Shown here piece by piece: positions 1 to 9,366 of a DNA stretch of 64,000 nt. A program made the position numbers and the translations under genes. The stretch is from Dyadobacter sp. CY356 (GTDB lineage: Bacteria; Bacteroidota; Bacteroidia; Cytophagales; Spirosomataceae). Numbering within the stretch: position 1 is the first letter of the stretch; every line of letters begins with the position of its first letter. The notes under the pieces are model-generated. The model was not told the origin of the DNA, did no database searches, and was given only the letters and a program-made list of their open reading frames with translations. Location: positions 1-64,000 of the forward strand of contig NZ_JAJTSZ010000002.1 in assembly GCF_021440195.1 (NCBI RefSeq). Reading direction: 5' to 3'.

Positions 1-400
1 GCCAAACCAATTAAGATTTGACTTTCTGGTGATCCCGCTGGGATTCGAATTCGATCGCGAACCCGGCCAGGATCCATACATTAAAAGTGTATCGCTTTGA
101 TATTATTTTAAAACAAAAAAAGCCAAACCAATTAAGATTTGACTTTCTGGTGATCCCGCTGGTATTCGAATTCGATCGCGAACCCGGCCAGTATCCATAC
201 ATTAAAAGTGTATCGCTTTGATATTATTTTAAAACAAAAAAAGCCAAACCAATTAAGATTTGACTTTCTGGTGATCCCGCTGGTATTCGAATTCGATCGC
301 GAACCCGGCCAGGATCCATACATTAAAAGTATATTGCTTTATTATTCTAAAATAAAAAAAGCCAAACCAATTAAGATTTGACTTCTGGTGACCCCGCTGG
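1..400 (-). repeat. Left tandem array of tRNA-Lys 3'-half + terminator units (att-like)
   Basis: Three full units start at 1, 122 and 243, and a partial fourth starts at 361. Their GGTGATCCCGCTGG cores lie at 28, 149, 270 and 387 (the last is GGTGACCCCGCTGG). Read on the minus strand, each unit holds the tRNA-Lys anticodon arm and acceptor end, with about 16-20 extra bases in the T arm. A hairpin GTCAAATC/GGTTTGGC with a T run follows, which is the tRNA terminator. The last unit diverges just after the core, at about 400, where island DNA begins. The same units sit next to the intact tRNA at 47.5-47.7 kb. The array begins at the window edge and may continue leftward. Confidence 0.93.
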
Positions 401-420
401 TACAAATCTCGAACCATTTT

Positions 421-1110
421 TATGATGATTTATTGCTTTTGGGTAGTTTAATCAGCTAACGTTCAAGGCTTCGAGTGTTCAGATCCCTGTCACTCTAATG
501 TATGGGAGGTCACTTGAAATGAAAATATTTTTATTGCAAAAGGAAATTGTATATATATTACGCTACAAAACAGTCGCTTAACATGCTTATAGTCGTCGTT
601 TGAGCGATTTCAAGGCTTTTTGAATATTTCTAGATGTTGACTAAATAGGAGGGCAACTAAAATATATTAGAAGGTTTTCGTAATATGCAAGATAACCCTA
701 AAAGGAATTTGAGGTGCATTAACCGGTTATCGAAGAAGATCTTATCATTTTATACAATCTGAACAAATACGAAATTGATCACATCAATTGGATCAGATTG
801 AGGAAATGTAGTCCCCAATCCTTACATTCATCTTTTCAGGTAATTTCACATTAACAAGGAGAATGAAAAATATAGTCAACTGTTGTTATCTTACCACAGC
901 TTTGAAGCGCATACTTTTCAAATTTGATTTGTTCAAATGATGTAACCGTCCAAAGGCCCTTTATAATTTTGTAGATGATTCAAATTATCAACTCATTTAG
1001 TAAAGTATGCGTATTTACAATTCAATACGTCAAAATTATGACGTCTAAATCAAATGTTCTTTTTTTAACTGCTGTAACTTCTTTATTTGCTTACCAAACC
1101 GAACTGATTA
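421..1110. other. Gene-poor left end of the island
   Basis: No complete gene is supported in these 690 bases. They hold a short Met-started frame of 20 codons near 519 preceded by GGAGG, too short to call, and a coherent gene fragment at 723-854 (separate entry). The stretch just before 1111 should carry the promoter of the ATPase-TIR operon, but I cannot point to a convincing Bacteroidota -33/-7 pair. Confidence 0.5.
723..854 (+). pseudogene. Possible remnant of a DNA methylase C-terminus
   Basis: A 43-codon frame with no start codon is bounded upstream by an in-frame TAA at 720-722. It reads EEDLIILYNLNKYEIDHINW in part. This resembles the extreme C-terminus of Eco57I-type adenine methylases, which often end with a phrase like LY.L...EI..IE. 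The resemblance is from memory and short, so the identity is tentative. No upstream part of such a gene survives. Confidence 0.25.
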
Positions 1111-3642
1111 ATGACTTACCGTGACAAGTTCAGCGCCTCCGAACATAAAGCACATTACCAAAATATAGCGACTAAGGTTCTTCGTGAAATGACGGCGTTG
1201 CGCGCCAGTGTCGATACATCTCCTAATACACCAAGAAGATGGGTATGGGAGCTCTTGCAAAATGCAAAAGACGTACATCGAGGCGAGGGTGTCAAAATCA
1301 AAATATCAGAGATTGAGAAAGATGGGAAAGACTACCTAGCATTTCAACATGATGGATTGCCATTTACTGCTGATAACATTAGGTTTTTAATTGAGCAGAT
1401 ATCGTCGAAGGACAGAGAAAAGAAAGAAGATGGAAGAAGAAAGGAAACTGGGAAATTTGGTACTGGCTTTCTTACAACACATATGCTTTCGGAGAAAGTT
1501 AAGGTGGTGGGAGTGGCCAAGGAAGAAGGGCTAGACTATCGGAAATTTAGTTTTACATTAGACAGGTCAGGATTTGAACTTCACGAGATTATCGCTGCCG
1601 TCGAAAAGTCAAAAAGCCAAATTGTGGATATTGATGGACTTAAACCATATCTAGATTATAAAGAGGCAGAATTTAATACAAAGTTTGTTTATTTGTTAGA
1701 AGATAATTTGAGCCGACAGGTTAAAAACCAAGGAATAGCCGATCTGCATGTCAATTTGCCTTATGCCTTATGTTTCGTAAACGAAATCAACAGCGTTATA
1801 TTAGAAAATAGATCAATTAGCTATCAGGTATTAAATGAAGACATAATTGATAAAAGTCTTCATTTAAAGGTAGTAGCCGTAAAAATTGCCAATTCCGGGC
1901 AAGTTCCTCAAAATCTAAATTTCGCCATATTGTCTTCGGGACTGACCAGCATCGCGATTCCCATAGAAAGAAAAAAGGATTCTACAACCATCAATCCTAT
2001 TGTTCCAAATGTACCGAGGATATTCTGTGACTTCCCTTTGATCGGTACCGAAAGCTTCCCTTTCCCTGCAATTATTAACAACCCGAACTTCAACCTAACA
2101 GATCCCAGAGACGGAATATTCTTAACTGATTCAACAAGAGCTAACCGATTGACAGATGAGAATAAACAAATTTTAGAAGATGCAGTGAAGCTATATTTTG
2201 ATTTATTGGATCACGCAATAGAAAATGACTGGAAAAATCTGCATTTGCTAGCCAAACTGGGTTATTTACGAGAGCCGGTAAAGAGTAATACGTCTGTGGA
2301 ATGGTATGAGCGTATGATCCAGAAGCCGTTAAGAAAAAAACTGGCGCGTTCTAAAATTGTAAGAAATGCCAATGGCAAATTGTGTTCAGTTTTAAATGAC
2401 CAAGACAAGGAATGCATTTGGTTTCCTTCCGGGGGAACAAAAGAAATCCGGGAAATCACTTGGGACCTTGCAAATTTGTGGTTCCCGTATGCTCTTCCGC
2501 AAAAAGAACACGTAGAATATTGGACACACACTATCTGGTCGGAATGTGGGAAATTAACTCTGCTTAAGTTCTCTGAATTCGTAGAGCATTATAAGACTTT
2601 GTCAAACTTTGTAGGACCACTAAAAAATACTGATCCCATTGAATGGTTAAATTTATTTTATGACCTTCTATCAAAGGACGAGAAAGAGTTTGTAGCCATC
2701 ATGGAGGCGAAAGCTATAGTTCCCGATCAAAACGGAAACTTCGTGAAGAAAAGCCAATTGTCTAAACAAATAGATAAAATACCTGAATTATTTAAAGATA
2801 TATTGAAATTATTTGGTACCGATATACGCAGTAAACTGGTCAATGACGAAATTACTATACACTTCGAGGACCATGATTATTATAGCCTTTCAGATGCAGT
2901 AAAGACGATAAATGCCGAGGTGTTAGAAAAAACTAATGATAGAGAAGTAGCCCAAAATTTCCGTCCAGCCTTAAATTTGCTGATACGATATTTTAGCGAT
3001 AACCCTTCTTCTGCTAAGGCCCATTTTCCAGGCATATATTCGAAAAAGCATTTGCTTTATGACGACGAGGAAATAATGGACAATATCAACAGAGCCGAGG
3101 AATTAAAAGATCTTTTATCCATTTTTGAGGTTTCCTCTGCTGACGAGCTCCGGAAAAAATTTGAAACCTTATCAAGTGATAAGCCAAGTCTTTTACCAGT
3201 TACAGAGGAAATATTGATTGCTATGGGTATCACGAATATAGAGGAATGGGATGATGCGATGCGCGATACTGATTTGCAATCCCTGTTTGACCATCGTTCC
3301 GTCCCAACAAAAGACATGTTCGTACTTTCTCACTCACATATCGATAGAGCCAGGAAGAGGGTTATTCAGCATTTAAGAAAATTAGTAGATGACTATAACC
3401 TCGACGAACTAGACGTTAATACTGCCCCCACGATTTTAGCAGGCATTTCTAAACATGAGCGACCTGTAAAAATTGTTTTTCGCCCAGCGTATTCTAAAGA
3501 AGTAATTGTTTATTATGGTGCAGAAAAAGATACATTGGATTATGCAGACGCCGAATTATGGGTCGATGACGGAACAGAGGTATGGCAGGTCAGCCTTGGT
3601 CACATTTTAAAGAAAAACAACATAAAGAAATTCCCGATTTAA
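1111..3642 (+). CDS. GHKL (sacsin/Hsp90-like) ATPase of a putative two-gene defence system
   Basis: This 843-aa protein has a GHKL ATP-binding fold in its first ~130 residues. The N box is WELLQNAKD (about 46-54), the G1-like motif is FQHDGLPF (about 78-85) and the G2 glycine loop is GKFGTGF (about 114-120). This spacing is typical of sacsin-type ATPases, whose nucleotide-driven lid closure acts as a conformational switch. The remaining ~700 residues match no domain I recognise and are probably the sensing or partner-binding part. The gene is followed after only 4 nt by an AlbA_2-TIR gene on the same strand, so the two are very probably co-transcribed. Inference: the ATPase recognises an infection cue and licenses the TIR effector. 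It could also be a chaperone-like protein outside defence, but the neighbourhood argues against that. Confidence 0.8.
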   Translation: MTYRDKFSASEHKAHYQNIATKVLREMTALRASVDTSPNTPRRWVWELLQNAKDVHRGEGVKIKISEIEKDGKDYLAFQHDGLPFTADNIRFLIEQISSKDREKKEDGRRKETGKFGTGFLTTHMLSEKVKVVGVAKEEGLDYRKFSFTLDRSGFELHEIIAAVEKSKSQIVDIDGLKPYLDYKEAEFNTKFVYLLEDNLSRQVKNQGIADLHVNLPYALCFVNEINSVILENRSISYQVLNEDIIDKSLHLKVVAVKIANSGQVPQNLNFAILSSGLTSIAIPIERKKDSTTINPIVPNVPRIFCDFPLIGTESFPFPAIINNPNFNLTDPRDGIFLTDSTRANRLTDENKQILEDAVKLYFDLLDHAIENDWKNLHLLAKLGYLREPVKSNTSVEWYERMIQKPLRKKLARSKIVRNANGKLCSVLNDQDKECIWFPSGGTKEIREITWDLANLWFPYALPQKEHVEYWTHTIWSECGKLTLLKFSEFVEHYKTLSNFVGPLKNTDPIEWLNLFYDLLSKDEKEFVAIMEAKAIVPDQNGNFVKKSQLSKQIDKIPELFKDILKLFGTDIRSKLVNDEITIHFEDHDYYSLSDAVKTINAEVLEKTNDREVAQNFRPALNLLIRYFSDNPSSAKAHFPGIYSKKHLLYDDEEIMDNINRAEELKDLLSIFEVSSADELRKKFETLSSDKPSLLPVTEEILIAMGITNIEEWDDAMRDTDLQSLFDHRSVPTKDMFVLSHSHIDRARKRVIQHLRKLVDDYNLDELDVNTAPTILAGISKHERPVKIVFRPAYSKEVIVYYGAEKDTLDYADAELWVDDGTEVWQVSLGHILKKNNIKKFPI

Positions 3643-3646
3643 TAAC

Positions 3647-4876
3647 ATGCCTTTTGAAGACGATATTAAAAAGCAAATTGGCCTACCAGAGAGTAGTCGC
3701 CTTAAATATGAACCTTTATTGCCATCAAGCAGTGAAATTGGTCGTATAATTTGTGCATTCTCAAATACGGATGGCGGAATTCTTTTATTGGGCGTGCTGA
3801 GTAAAAATAACAAGATTTCAGTTACCGGGCTTAGTGCCGATTTTCAAGTGAATGTCGTGCTATATAACGCCATATCGAAACTATCTCCTCCTCCCTTATT
3901 TGAACAAGGCGTTATTCTGCATCAAGGGAAACAATTATTTGCAATAAAAGTGCTAAAGTCTAATCAAGTTATATCTTATAACAAAAGGCAGTACGGGATC
4001 AAGTCTAAAAGAATATACGAACTCAATCCCGTGAAAGAAATTGACCAAAATACCTGCAAATTACCTATTGCCAATGAAGTTCACCTCGATGAGATATTGA
4101 AATATCTCATCGATAATCCCGGACTCATTAACGTTAATAAACATACCGTTAGAGAAATAATATTGAACAACCAAGTTTCAGTTTCGGAGGCCGAACAATT
4201 AATAACGGAACTTAGGAACAGCGATTATGTTAAGTCCTATGGAGCTAGATACATTGGTATATCGATTGATACAAAGCAATTTATCAATAATGGAGGATTT
4301 AGCAATTTAGTAATAAAGCGCTCCCCCCACAGTATTAGAAAAAATATTTTTATATCTTATAATTGGAATCATAAAGTCACAGCAAACAGGCTTTACGAGT
4401 TCTTGGATACTAATGGATATTCCCCTTCAATGGACGATCACAATTTAGGATATAAGGATAGAATATCAACTTTCATGGAATCAATTCGGGCTTCTGACTT
4501 TGCCATATTGATAATTAGCGATGAATATTTGAAATCAGAGAACTGCATGACAGAGGTTTTACATGTCTTGAACGATAGAGATAGTAGTAAAAAAATTCTC
4601 CCGATTCGACACAAGGATGTAAAAATTTTCAAACCGGCTGATAGAATTAGATACGTGGAATTTTGGAGATCGCAAATTGAAGAAAGAGAAGGAATGCTCA
4701 CTGGAATTGACCCTACAAGTGCCATTGAAGAGTTTAAAAAGCTAAAAATAGCTAAGCGTATACATCAAGATATTGGCGATTTTTTGTCGGATATTTCTGA
4801 TATGATAACCAATACCATCGAAGAGCAAGAAAAAAATTCGTACTTAAACATCATCACCTATATTCAGCGTCGATAG
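3647..4876 (+). CDS. AlbA_2 (Schlafen-like)-TIR fusion, predicted NAD-consuming effector
   Basis: This 409-aa protein has two recognisable modules. Residues ~15-128 form an AlbA_2/Schlafen-type domain, including the signature IICAFSNTDGGILLLGV. Residues ~145-205 look like a winged helix. Residues ~231-360 form a TIR domain, starting KNIFISYNW, with the loop SENCMTEV in which Glu303, three residues after Cys300, is the likely catalytic glutamate. TIR domains of this class hydrolyse NAD+ or make signalling derivatives from it in several bacterial immune systems. AlbA_2 domains usually bind nucleic acid. The gene follows the GHKL ATPase by 4 nt. Inferred role: effector that depletes NAD+ when the ATPase is triggered. 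The fusion partner and the GHKL pairing are unusual to me. Confidence 0.82.
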   Translation: MPFEDDIKKQIGLPESSRLKYEPLLPSSSEIGRIICAFSNTDGGILLLGVLSKNNKISVTGLSADFQVNVVLYNAISKLSPPPLFEQGVILHQGKQLFAIKVLKSNQVISYNKRQYGIKSKRIYELNPVKEIDQNTCKLPIANEVHLDEILKYLIDNPGLINVNKHTVREIILNNQVSVSEAEQLITELRNSDYVKSYGARYIGISIDTKQFINNGGFSNLVIKRSPHSIRKNIFISYNWNHKVTANRLYEFLDTNGYSPSMDDHNLGYKDRISTFMESIRASDFAILIISDEYLKSENCMTEVLHVLNDRDSSKKILPIRHKDVKIFKPADRIRYVEFWRSQIEEREGMLTGIDPTSAIEEFKKLKIAKRIHQDIGDFLSDISDMITNTIEEQEKNSYLNIITYIQRR

Positions 4877-4916
4877 ATGTTACACACAATGAGTAACTTA
4901 GGAACGTGAGATCTTT

Positions 4917-4936
4917 CGGCAATCGCCGGCTTTTTT
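4917..4936 (+). terminator. Weak intrinsic terminator after the ATPase-TIR operon
   Basis: A short stem CGGC/GCCG with an AATC loop (4917-4928) is followed by GC and six T residues (4931-4936). It lies 41 nt after the TIR gene stop. The stem is short, so termination may be partial and some read-through into the next operon is possible. Confidence 0.5.
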
Positions 4937-5139
4937 AATGATATCCACTTAGCATACAGTTTACCAGTTTAGGGAAACAACGAAAAATAGCTCGATATCC
5001 CGAACACATTACAATGTGACAACGCCGGGCATTTGTCTGATTGTCTAAAAACCGTACATTGTAAATTCAAGGGTTACTCCAAAAAACATTGTCCCGTGAC
5101 GGACTTAAAATATAACTAAAATAATCATTTCATAAAGTT

Positions 5140-7128
5140 ATGAGATTAGCTGCTATCTACATTGAAGAACATGAATACTTATTTAACGAACCTCAAACAA
5201 TAAACTTCGCAGGTAGATATTTTTACAAATTCTTAAAAGATGCCAATGATATTACCGTTAGCCGAGAGGAAAATAAAAACTTTATACCAAACTTTTTCAA
5301 CTTAACAAATCTTGAAACAAAGGTTACAAATATAACCGCCATTGTCGGCCAAAATGGCGCTGGCAAGTCAACATTACTTGATATAATCAGAAGTGAGTTT
5401 ATTCAGCACGAATACGCATTGCCACAGTCTAAATCAATATTTCTAATGGAGGTTGATGACCATGCCAACCCACTCGTACTACGAAATGATTTTGGCAAAG
5501 TTTATCTCAACACAAATAGCAAGAAATCACCTAAAACGGAATTAAAAGGAGAACTCCCTAAAACACCGCAGACCATTTATTACTCACCACACTACGACTA
5601 TAAATTCAATCCAAATTTTGATGATGTTGACAATCATGATATTTCATTTGACAGATTAGTAGAAAAAGATCTAGAAGATTTAAATAATAAAGATACAAAC
5701 GAAGGTGGTTTCCCATATTCTGTGTCACAAGAATTACTCTTTAAGAATTCATTGCGACAGATACAGTTTTTAAGTTCTGACTTGGTAAAAAAACAAGAAA
5801 TATTTAGTAATATATTTCATTTGCAAGGACATTACGATCCAATATTACATTTCCGAGGCTACAAAGAAAATGAAACGGAATGGAACACACCTTACCAACT
5901 CCGTCACATATTGAAACTTATAAATGATAAGGTGAAAAACGAAATTGACGAATGGTACTTAATCAGGGAATTTCATGAGGATAGTGTAACTAACCAGCTT
6001 GAAATAAATCAGTATATTTTAAAAAGGAAAGTAATCAGATGTATTGTGAGTCTGCTTTATCATCAGATGGAAAGGGAAAACTCGTTTTTGCAGAAAGGTC
6101 ACTTCCCATATGATGAATTAGAAGAAGAAGTGGAAAAAGCGGACGCATACTCGGCTTTCCTATTGTTTGCAAGGCATAGCGGGGTAAAAATGAGTTCCGA
6201 TCGAATCACAAATGTTTTCAGCCAAAGTGTCTTGGAAGCTCTATTGAATGGAATATACAGAGCAATTGAAAACGCAGATGATGAACATTCAGTAACCAAC
6301 GAATCTCTAAAAACGACTACAAATGATGCTATTGAAATCTTAAGCTTGCAACGGATATTTTTGAATGAACTGAATAGCTACCATATTAAATTCTATTCAA
6401 ATCGGGAAGAGTTAGTGATTGAAGACAACCGAAGAATTGAGGAGTTCATAAATTACATGCCTTTTTCCAGAAGAATGAGTTCTGGAGAAAATTCATTATT
6501 AAATTTCTTTTCAAGGATCTATGATTTCCTACATTCAAATTTGAAGGAACTGAAATTTAGAAAATTGAAAGATCACTATATTTTGCTGCTGGATGAAGGA
6601 GACCTTACTTTTCATCTTTCATGGAAGAAAAAGTACATAAAAGCCATATTAAAGACAATCCCATATTTTTTTAACGAGCTAGAAAACAAACCCTCACTAG
6701 AAATAATCCTTACAACTCATGATCCCATAACATTATCTGATTTACCCAATCCCAATGTAATTTATATCGAGCGACCTGACTATGACTCTGCCTCAAAAAT
6801 ACTTGATTTCAATGATGCGAAACGGCCTCTAAAAACCTTTGGCGCCAATATTTCAAACTTGATAGCTGATTCATTTTTCATTGAAAACTCACTCATAGGT
6901 GATTTTGCTTTTGAGAAAATTCAGGAAACGATTGCTTGGTTGAACGATAAAAAAAACATGAAAAATGGAGAATACCATAAAAGTGTAATCAGGCTTATAG
7001 ATGAGCCAATTGTACAAAGAAAACTTGCCGAAATGTTTGATGATAAAATGCAAGTTAACTTTCAACTGAACGTAATCGACGAACAAATAAATAGGCTAGA
7101 AGAACTAAGAAAAAAACTCAATTCGTAA
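5140..7128 (+). CDS. AAA/ABC-type ATPase (PtuA-like) of a Septu-like pair
   Basis: This 662-aa protein has the plan of SMC/ABC-like ATPases found in defence operons. Walker A GQNGAGKST is at ~70-78. A long helical insertion follows. The signature-like MSSGEN is at ~446-451, Walker B LLLDEGD at ~481-487 and the H-loop TTHDP at ~525-529. In Septu and related systems such an ATPase forms an oligomer that controls a small HNH nuclease. Exactly such a nuclease follows here, sharing the A of TAATG (stop and start overlap by one base), so translation is coupled. The C-terminal ~100 residues end in a charged helix. Which Septu subtype it is, or whether it is a retron-type ATPase, cannot be told without searching. 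No reverse transcriptase is nearby. Confidence 0.83.
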   Translation: MRLAAIYIEEHEYLFNEPQTINFAGRYFYKFLKDANDITVSREENKNFIPNFFNLTNLETKVTNITAIVGQNGAGKSTLLDIIRSEFIQHEYALPQSKSIFLMEVDDHANPLVLRNDFGKVYLNTNSKKSPKTELKGELPKTPQTIYYSPHYDYKFNPNFDDVDNHDISFDRLVEKDLEDLNNKDTNEGGFPYSVSQELLFKNSLRQIQFLSSDLVKKQEIFSNIFHLQGHYDPILHFRGYKENETEWNTPYQLRHILKLINDKVKNEIDEWYLIREFHEDSVTNQLEINQYILKRKVIRCIVSLLYHQMERENSFLQKGHFPYDELEEEVEKADAYSAFLLFARHSGVKMSSDRITNVFSQSVLEALLNGIYRAIENADDEHSVTNESLKTTTNDAIEILSLQRIFLNELNSYHIKFYSNREELVIEDNRRIEEFINYMPFSRRMSSGENSLLNFFSRIYDFLHSNLKELKFRKLKDHYILLLDEGDLTFHLSWKKKYIKAILKTIPYFFNELENKPSLEIILTTHDPITLSDLPNPNVIYIERPDYDSASKILDFNDAKRPLKTFGANISNLIADSFFIENSLIGDFAFEKIQETIAWLNDKKNMKNGEYHKSVIRLIDEPIVQRKLAEMFDDKMQVNFQLNVIDEQINRLEELRKKLNS

Positions 7129-8054
7129 TGCTCTACTTAAATCCCAATACACCAAAAATAATTAAAGCGAGAAGGTCGTTTCATGATGGAATGTCAGATT
7201 TTGTATTTAAAAGAATCGATAAAATAAAAAAAATAGAGAAGGTAGATACGGCAAAAATTATACGCTTTTTCGACCTAATAATCAATGATCACATCGACGA
7301 AATACTAGTTGAAAAGCCGGGGAGACTCATCGAATTAAATAATCAAATCGATCTTTTAATAGATGATTCTCCTGATATTAGAAAAGGAGTCCAATACGTT
7401 TTTTCATATGACACTTTTATTTCAAAGGCGAAAACAAGGTATGACGCATATAAGTTAGCTGAATTACTCGACATTTCTACTTGTACTTACTGCAATAGAA
7501 ATTACACCAATACTGTGATTCGCAATAATGGTTACAAAATTACGAGACCACAATTTGATCATTATTTTGACAAGGATACATATCCCCTGCTAGCAGTTTC
7601 ATTTTACAATCTGATACCAAGTTGCTCCACATGTAATTCCAGCATTAAAGGGACAAAAAAAATGACTCTCGCTGACTTCCTTCATCCATACCTGGACAAT
7701 GGGATTAATGATATTAAGTTTACGTACAAATATTCTAAGGATACAACGACTGGCCTACAGGTACAAGTTGTCACCCCGGATCCTTCGAAATCTAGAAATA
7801 CAGTTGAAGTTTTTGCAATCGAGGATGTATACAATTGCCATACAGGAGAACTACTGGAATTAATTAAGACGAGACAATATTTTTCAGACAGGTATCTGTC
7901 AATTTTAAGTGCCAATTTATTGCGTGACGTAATTGTGTCCAAAGAAGAACTTTACCGAATCGTATTTGGTACGGAATACGACGTAAACAACTTTATAAAC
8001 AGACCATTCAGCAAATTCAAAAGTGATATCCTCAAGGAATTGGGAGTTATCTAA
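7128..8054 (+). CDS. HNH-family nuclease (PtuB-like) paired with the ATPase
   Basis: This 308-aa protein carries a zinc-dependent HNH core: CTYCNRNYTN at 119-128, DHYFDK starting at 144 (Asp144-His145), an Asn in NLIP at ~161, and CSTCN at 166-170. The two CxxC pairs should bind structural zinc and His145 is the likely general base. This is the layout of the small HNH proteins that act as the cutting subunit beside SMC-like ATPases in Septu-type systems. Its start overlaps the ATPase stop by one base. The N-terminal ~100 residues are helical and may dock on the ATPase. DNA as substrate is an inference; related HNH enzymes also cut RNA. Confidence 0.83.
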   Translation: MLYLNPNTPKIIKARRSFHDGMSDFVFKRIDKIKKIEKVDTAKIIRFFDLIINDHIDEILVEKPGRLIELNNQIDLLIDDSPDIRKGVQYVFSYDTFISKAKTRYDAYKLAELLDISTCTYCNRNYTNTVIRNNGYKITRPQFDHYFDKDTYPLLAVSFYNLIPSCSTCNSSIKGTKKMTLADFLHPYLDNGINDIKFTYKYSKDTTTGLQVQVVTPDPSKSRNTVEVFAIEDVYNCHTGELLELIKTRQYFSDRYLSILSANLLRDVIVSKEELYRIVFGTEYDVNNFINRPFSKFKSDILKELGVI

Positions 8055-8089
8055 CAAAATCACGCTTGATTAATTTTGCACATATGGAG

Positions 8090-8384
8090 CTAGTGTAACA
8101 AGCAGAGCCGTATACTTCCTTTGCCGACCCAAAGCAATCCTTTCGCTTCGAAAGTACGTACTCCTATATATACATATCGATCAATTGTAAGGCCGGACTG
8201 TGTAATGGCATTGCGAACAGTTCTTACTAGCGCATCTCCACGCTGCTGAGCAAAACCACCCAGTATGGGTTTTTACTTTACTTTTTTTCTGTGTTCTCAA
8301 CCGGTCAGATTTACATTGATCCTCTAAATACATACACAGTTCTGTCTTTTTTTTCAATGGAACAACGTTAGCTATAACCTTCAT
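8090..8384 (-). pseudogene. Frameshifted small gene behind the STAND operon
   Basis: Five nucleotides after the 325-aa gene stops, an ATG (8384-8382) with GGAG upstream opens a 67-codon frame that starts MKVIANVVPLKKKTELCMYL. It turns into cysteine-rich, unnatural-looking sequence after an A-rich tract (8266-8292). In the next frame the same DNA reads as a smooth protein tail, containing GGFAQQRGDALVRTVRNA and later FEAKGLLWVGKG, ending at TAG 8090-8092. A one-base shift in the A-rich tract would join both halves into ~96 codons. It is a broken fourth gene of this operon, a programmed slip, or a sequencing error. I do not recognise the product. Confidence 0.4.
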
Positions 8385-8388
8385 GATT

Positions 8389-9366
8389 TCACTCCAATCT
8401 GGAGGTGGAATCATAGTATAAAGGGACGCTGGTGACATCTTCGTCCAGCTTTTGGTAATAGAAGTCTGAGAAAGGTGTGTGATGTTCGTTAAACCGTAGA
8501 TAGAAATGTGGACAGTTATAAAACTCATCGCCATTGAGGTCATAGTCCAAAATATCTTCAAAAGCTACCACCGAGATTTTTGCGACCCTAACTGCCTTAA
8601 ATCCAGAAAGATCGTCCGGACGGTTACTTGTCCATTCACCACGGGCATTTACATATATATCTGCCAGTTCATTGATAAATCCAAGACCTTTTGTATTTAG
8701 GCGTGCAATCTCTGCTCTAAACCAGAACCAAGGTCCTTTTGGGTTCGGATGTTCCGGGTAATGCGTGTCAGCAGAAGAATGTATGATCATCCTCGAACGG
8801 AAACGACGGTTCTCTGGAGCATAATTCAGCCAGTCAGCAAAGTCTCGTTCTAGTCTTTTCTTCATCGTAATTTTTGACAAAAGATGGCTTTCCTGATGTT
8901 GCCCAATCTTAAATTGTGGATAATATTTGGAAAGTGTGCCAGGCAAATGGCTCAATCGTTGCTGGATGGTTTCCCAGCCCCAAAAGATGATATCATAAGA
9001 AAGCCCGTGACTATCCTTCAAAGCAGCTATATATTCGTCATAGTCAGGGTGCTCACTTGCTGTTGTTGCAATTATCAATTGGTTATAGGTAATAGGAGTA
9101 GATCTGTCTTTCAATACCGATAATGTTTCATCTATGTCAGAGAGCAGGTCTTTTTTGATCAGTACCATATTTCTCCTCAGATCCTTATGTTTGCACTGAA
9201 CTATCATCTGCTTATCAGTTGAAAATATATCTATTCCTTTTTGCCTATGGCCGTTTTTTCCAAAACACTTAAAGGATATCGTATGGTAATGCTCATTTAG
9301 CAGTTCGCACACCAATTGCTCAAACTGCTTGGCATTGTCAGTAGGAGGAAGTTGATATCCGGACAT
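8389..9366 (-). CDS. Mrr-like restriction-endonuclease-fold protein, third gene of the STAND operon
   Basis: The first ~60 residues of this 325-aa protein fit a PD-(D/E)XK nuclease of the Mrr/REase type: an acidic helix (FEQLVCELL), then GIDIFS with Asp46, then IVQCKHK with Gln57-x-Lys59. Such domains cut DNA. The rest (~160-325) contains a WxW-type region and an aromatic C-terminus with no domain I recognise. Its start codon overlaps the stop of the 385-aa gene by a few bases, so the two are translationally coupled. Context suggests an effector or accessory protein of the large STAND NTPase upstream in the same transcript. Catalysis is predicted from motifs only. Confidence 0.72.
   Translation of the reverse strand: MSGYQLPPTDNAKQFEQLVCELLNEHYHTISFKCFGKNGHRQKGIDIFSTDKQMIVQCKHKDLRRNMVLIKKDLLSDIDETLSVLKDRSTPITYNQLIIATTASEHPDYDEYIAALKDSHGLSYDIIFWGWETIQQRLSHLPGTLSKYYPQFKIGQHQESHLLSKITMKKRLERDFADWLNYAPENRRFRSRMIIHSSADTHYPEHPNPKGPWFWFRAEIARLNTKGLGFINELADIYVNARGEWTSNRPDDLSGFKAVRVAKISVVAFEDILDYDLNGDEFYNCPHFYLRFNEHHTPFSDFYYQKLDEDVTSVPLYYDSTSRLE

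Noticed and set aside
11-323. Two similar 63-codon minus-strand frames in the left repeat array
   Set aside because: They are translations of the antisense tRNA-derived units and not genes.
8181-8561. A 126-codon frame overlapping the end of the 325-aa gene
   Set aside because: Its first half is a shadow of the 325-aa gene. Only the part after ATG 8384 is a candidate, reported as a frameshifted gene.
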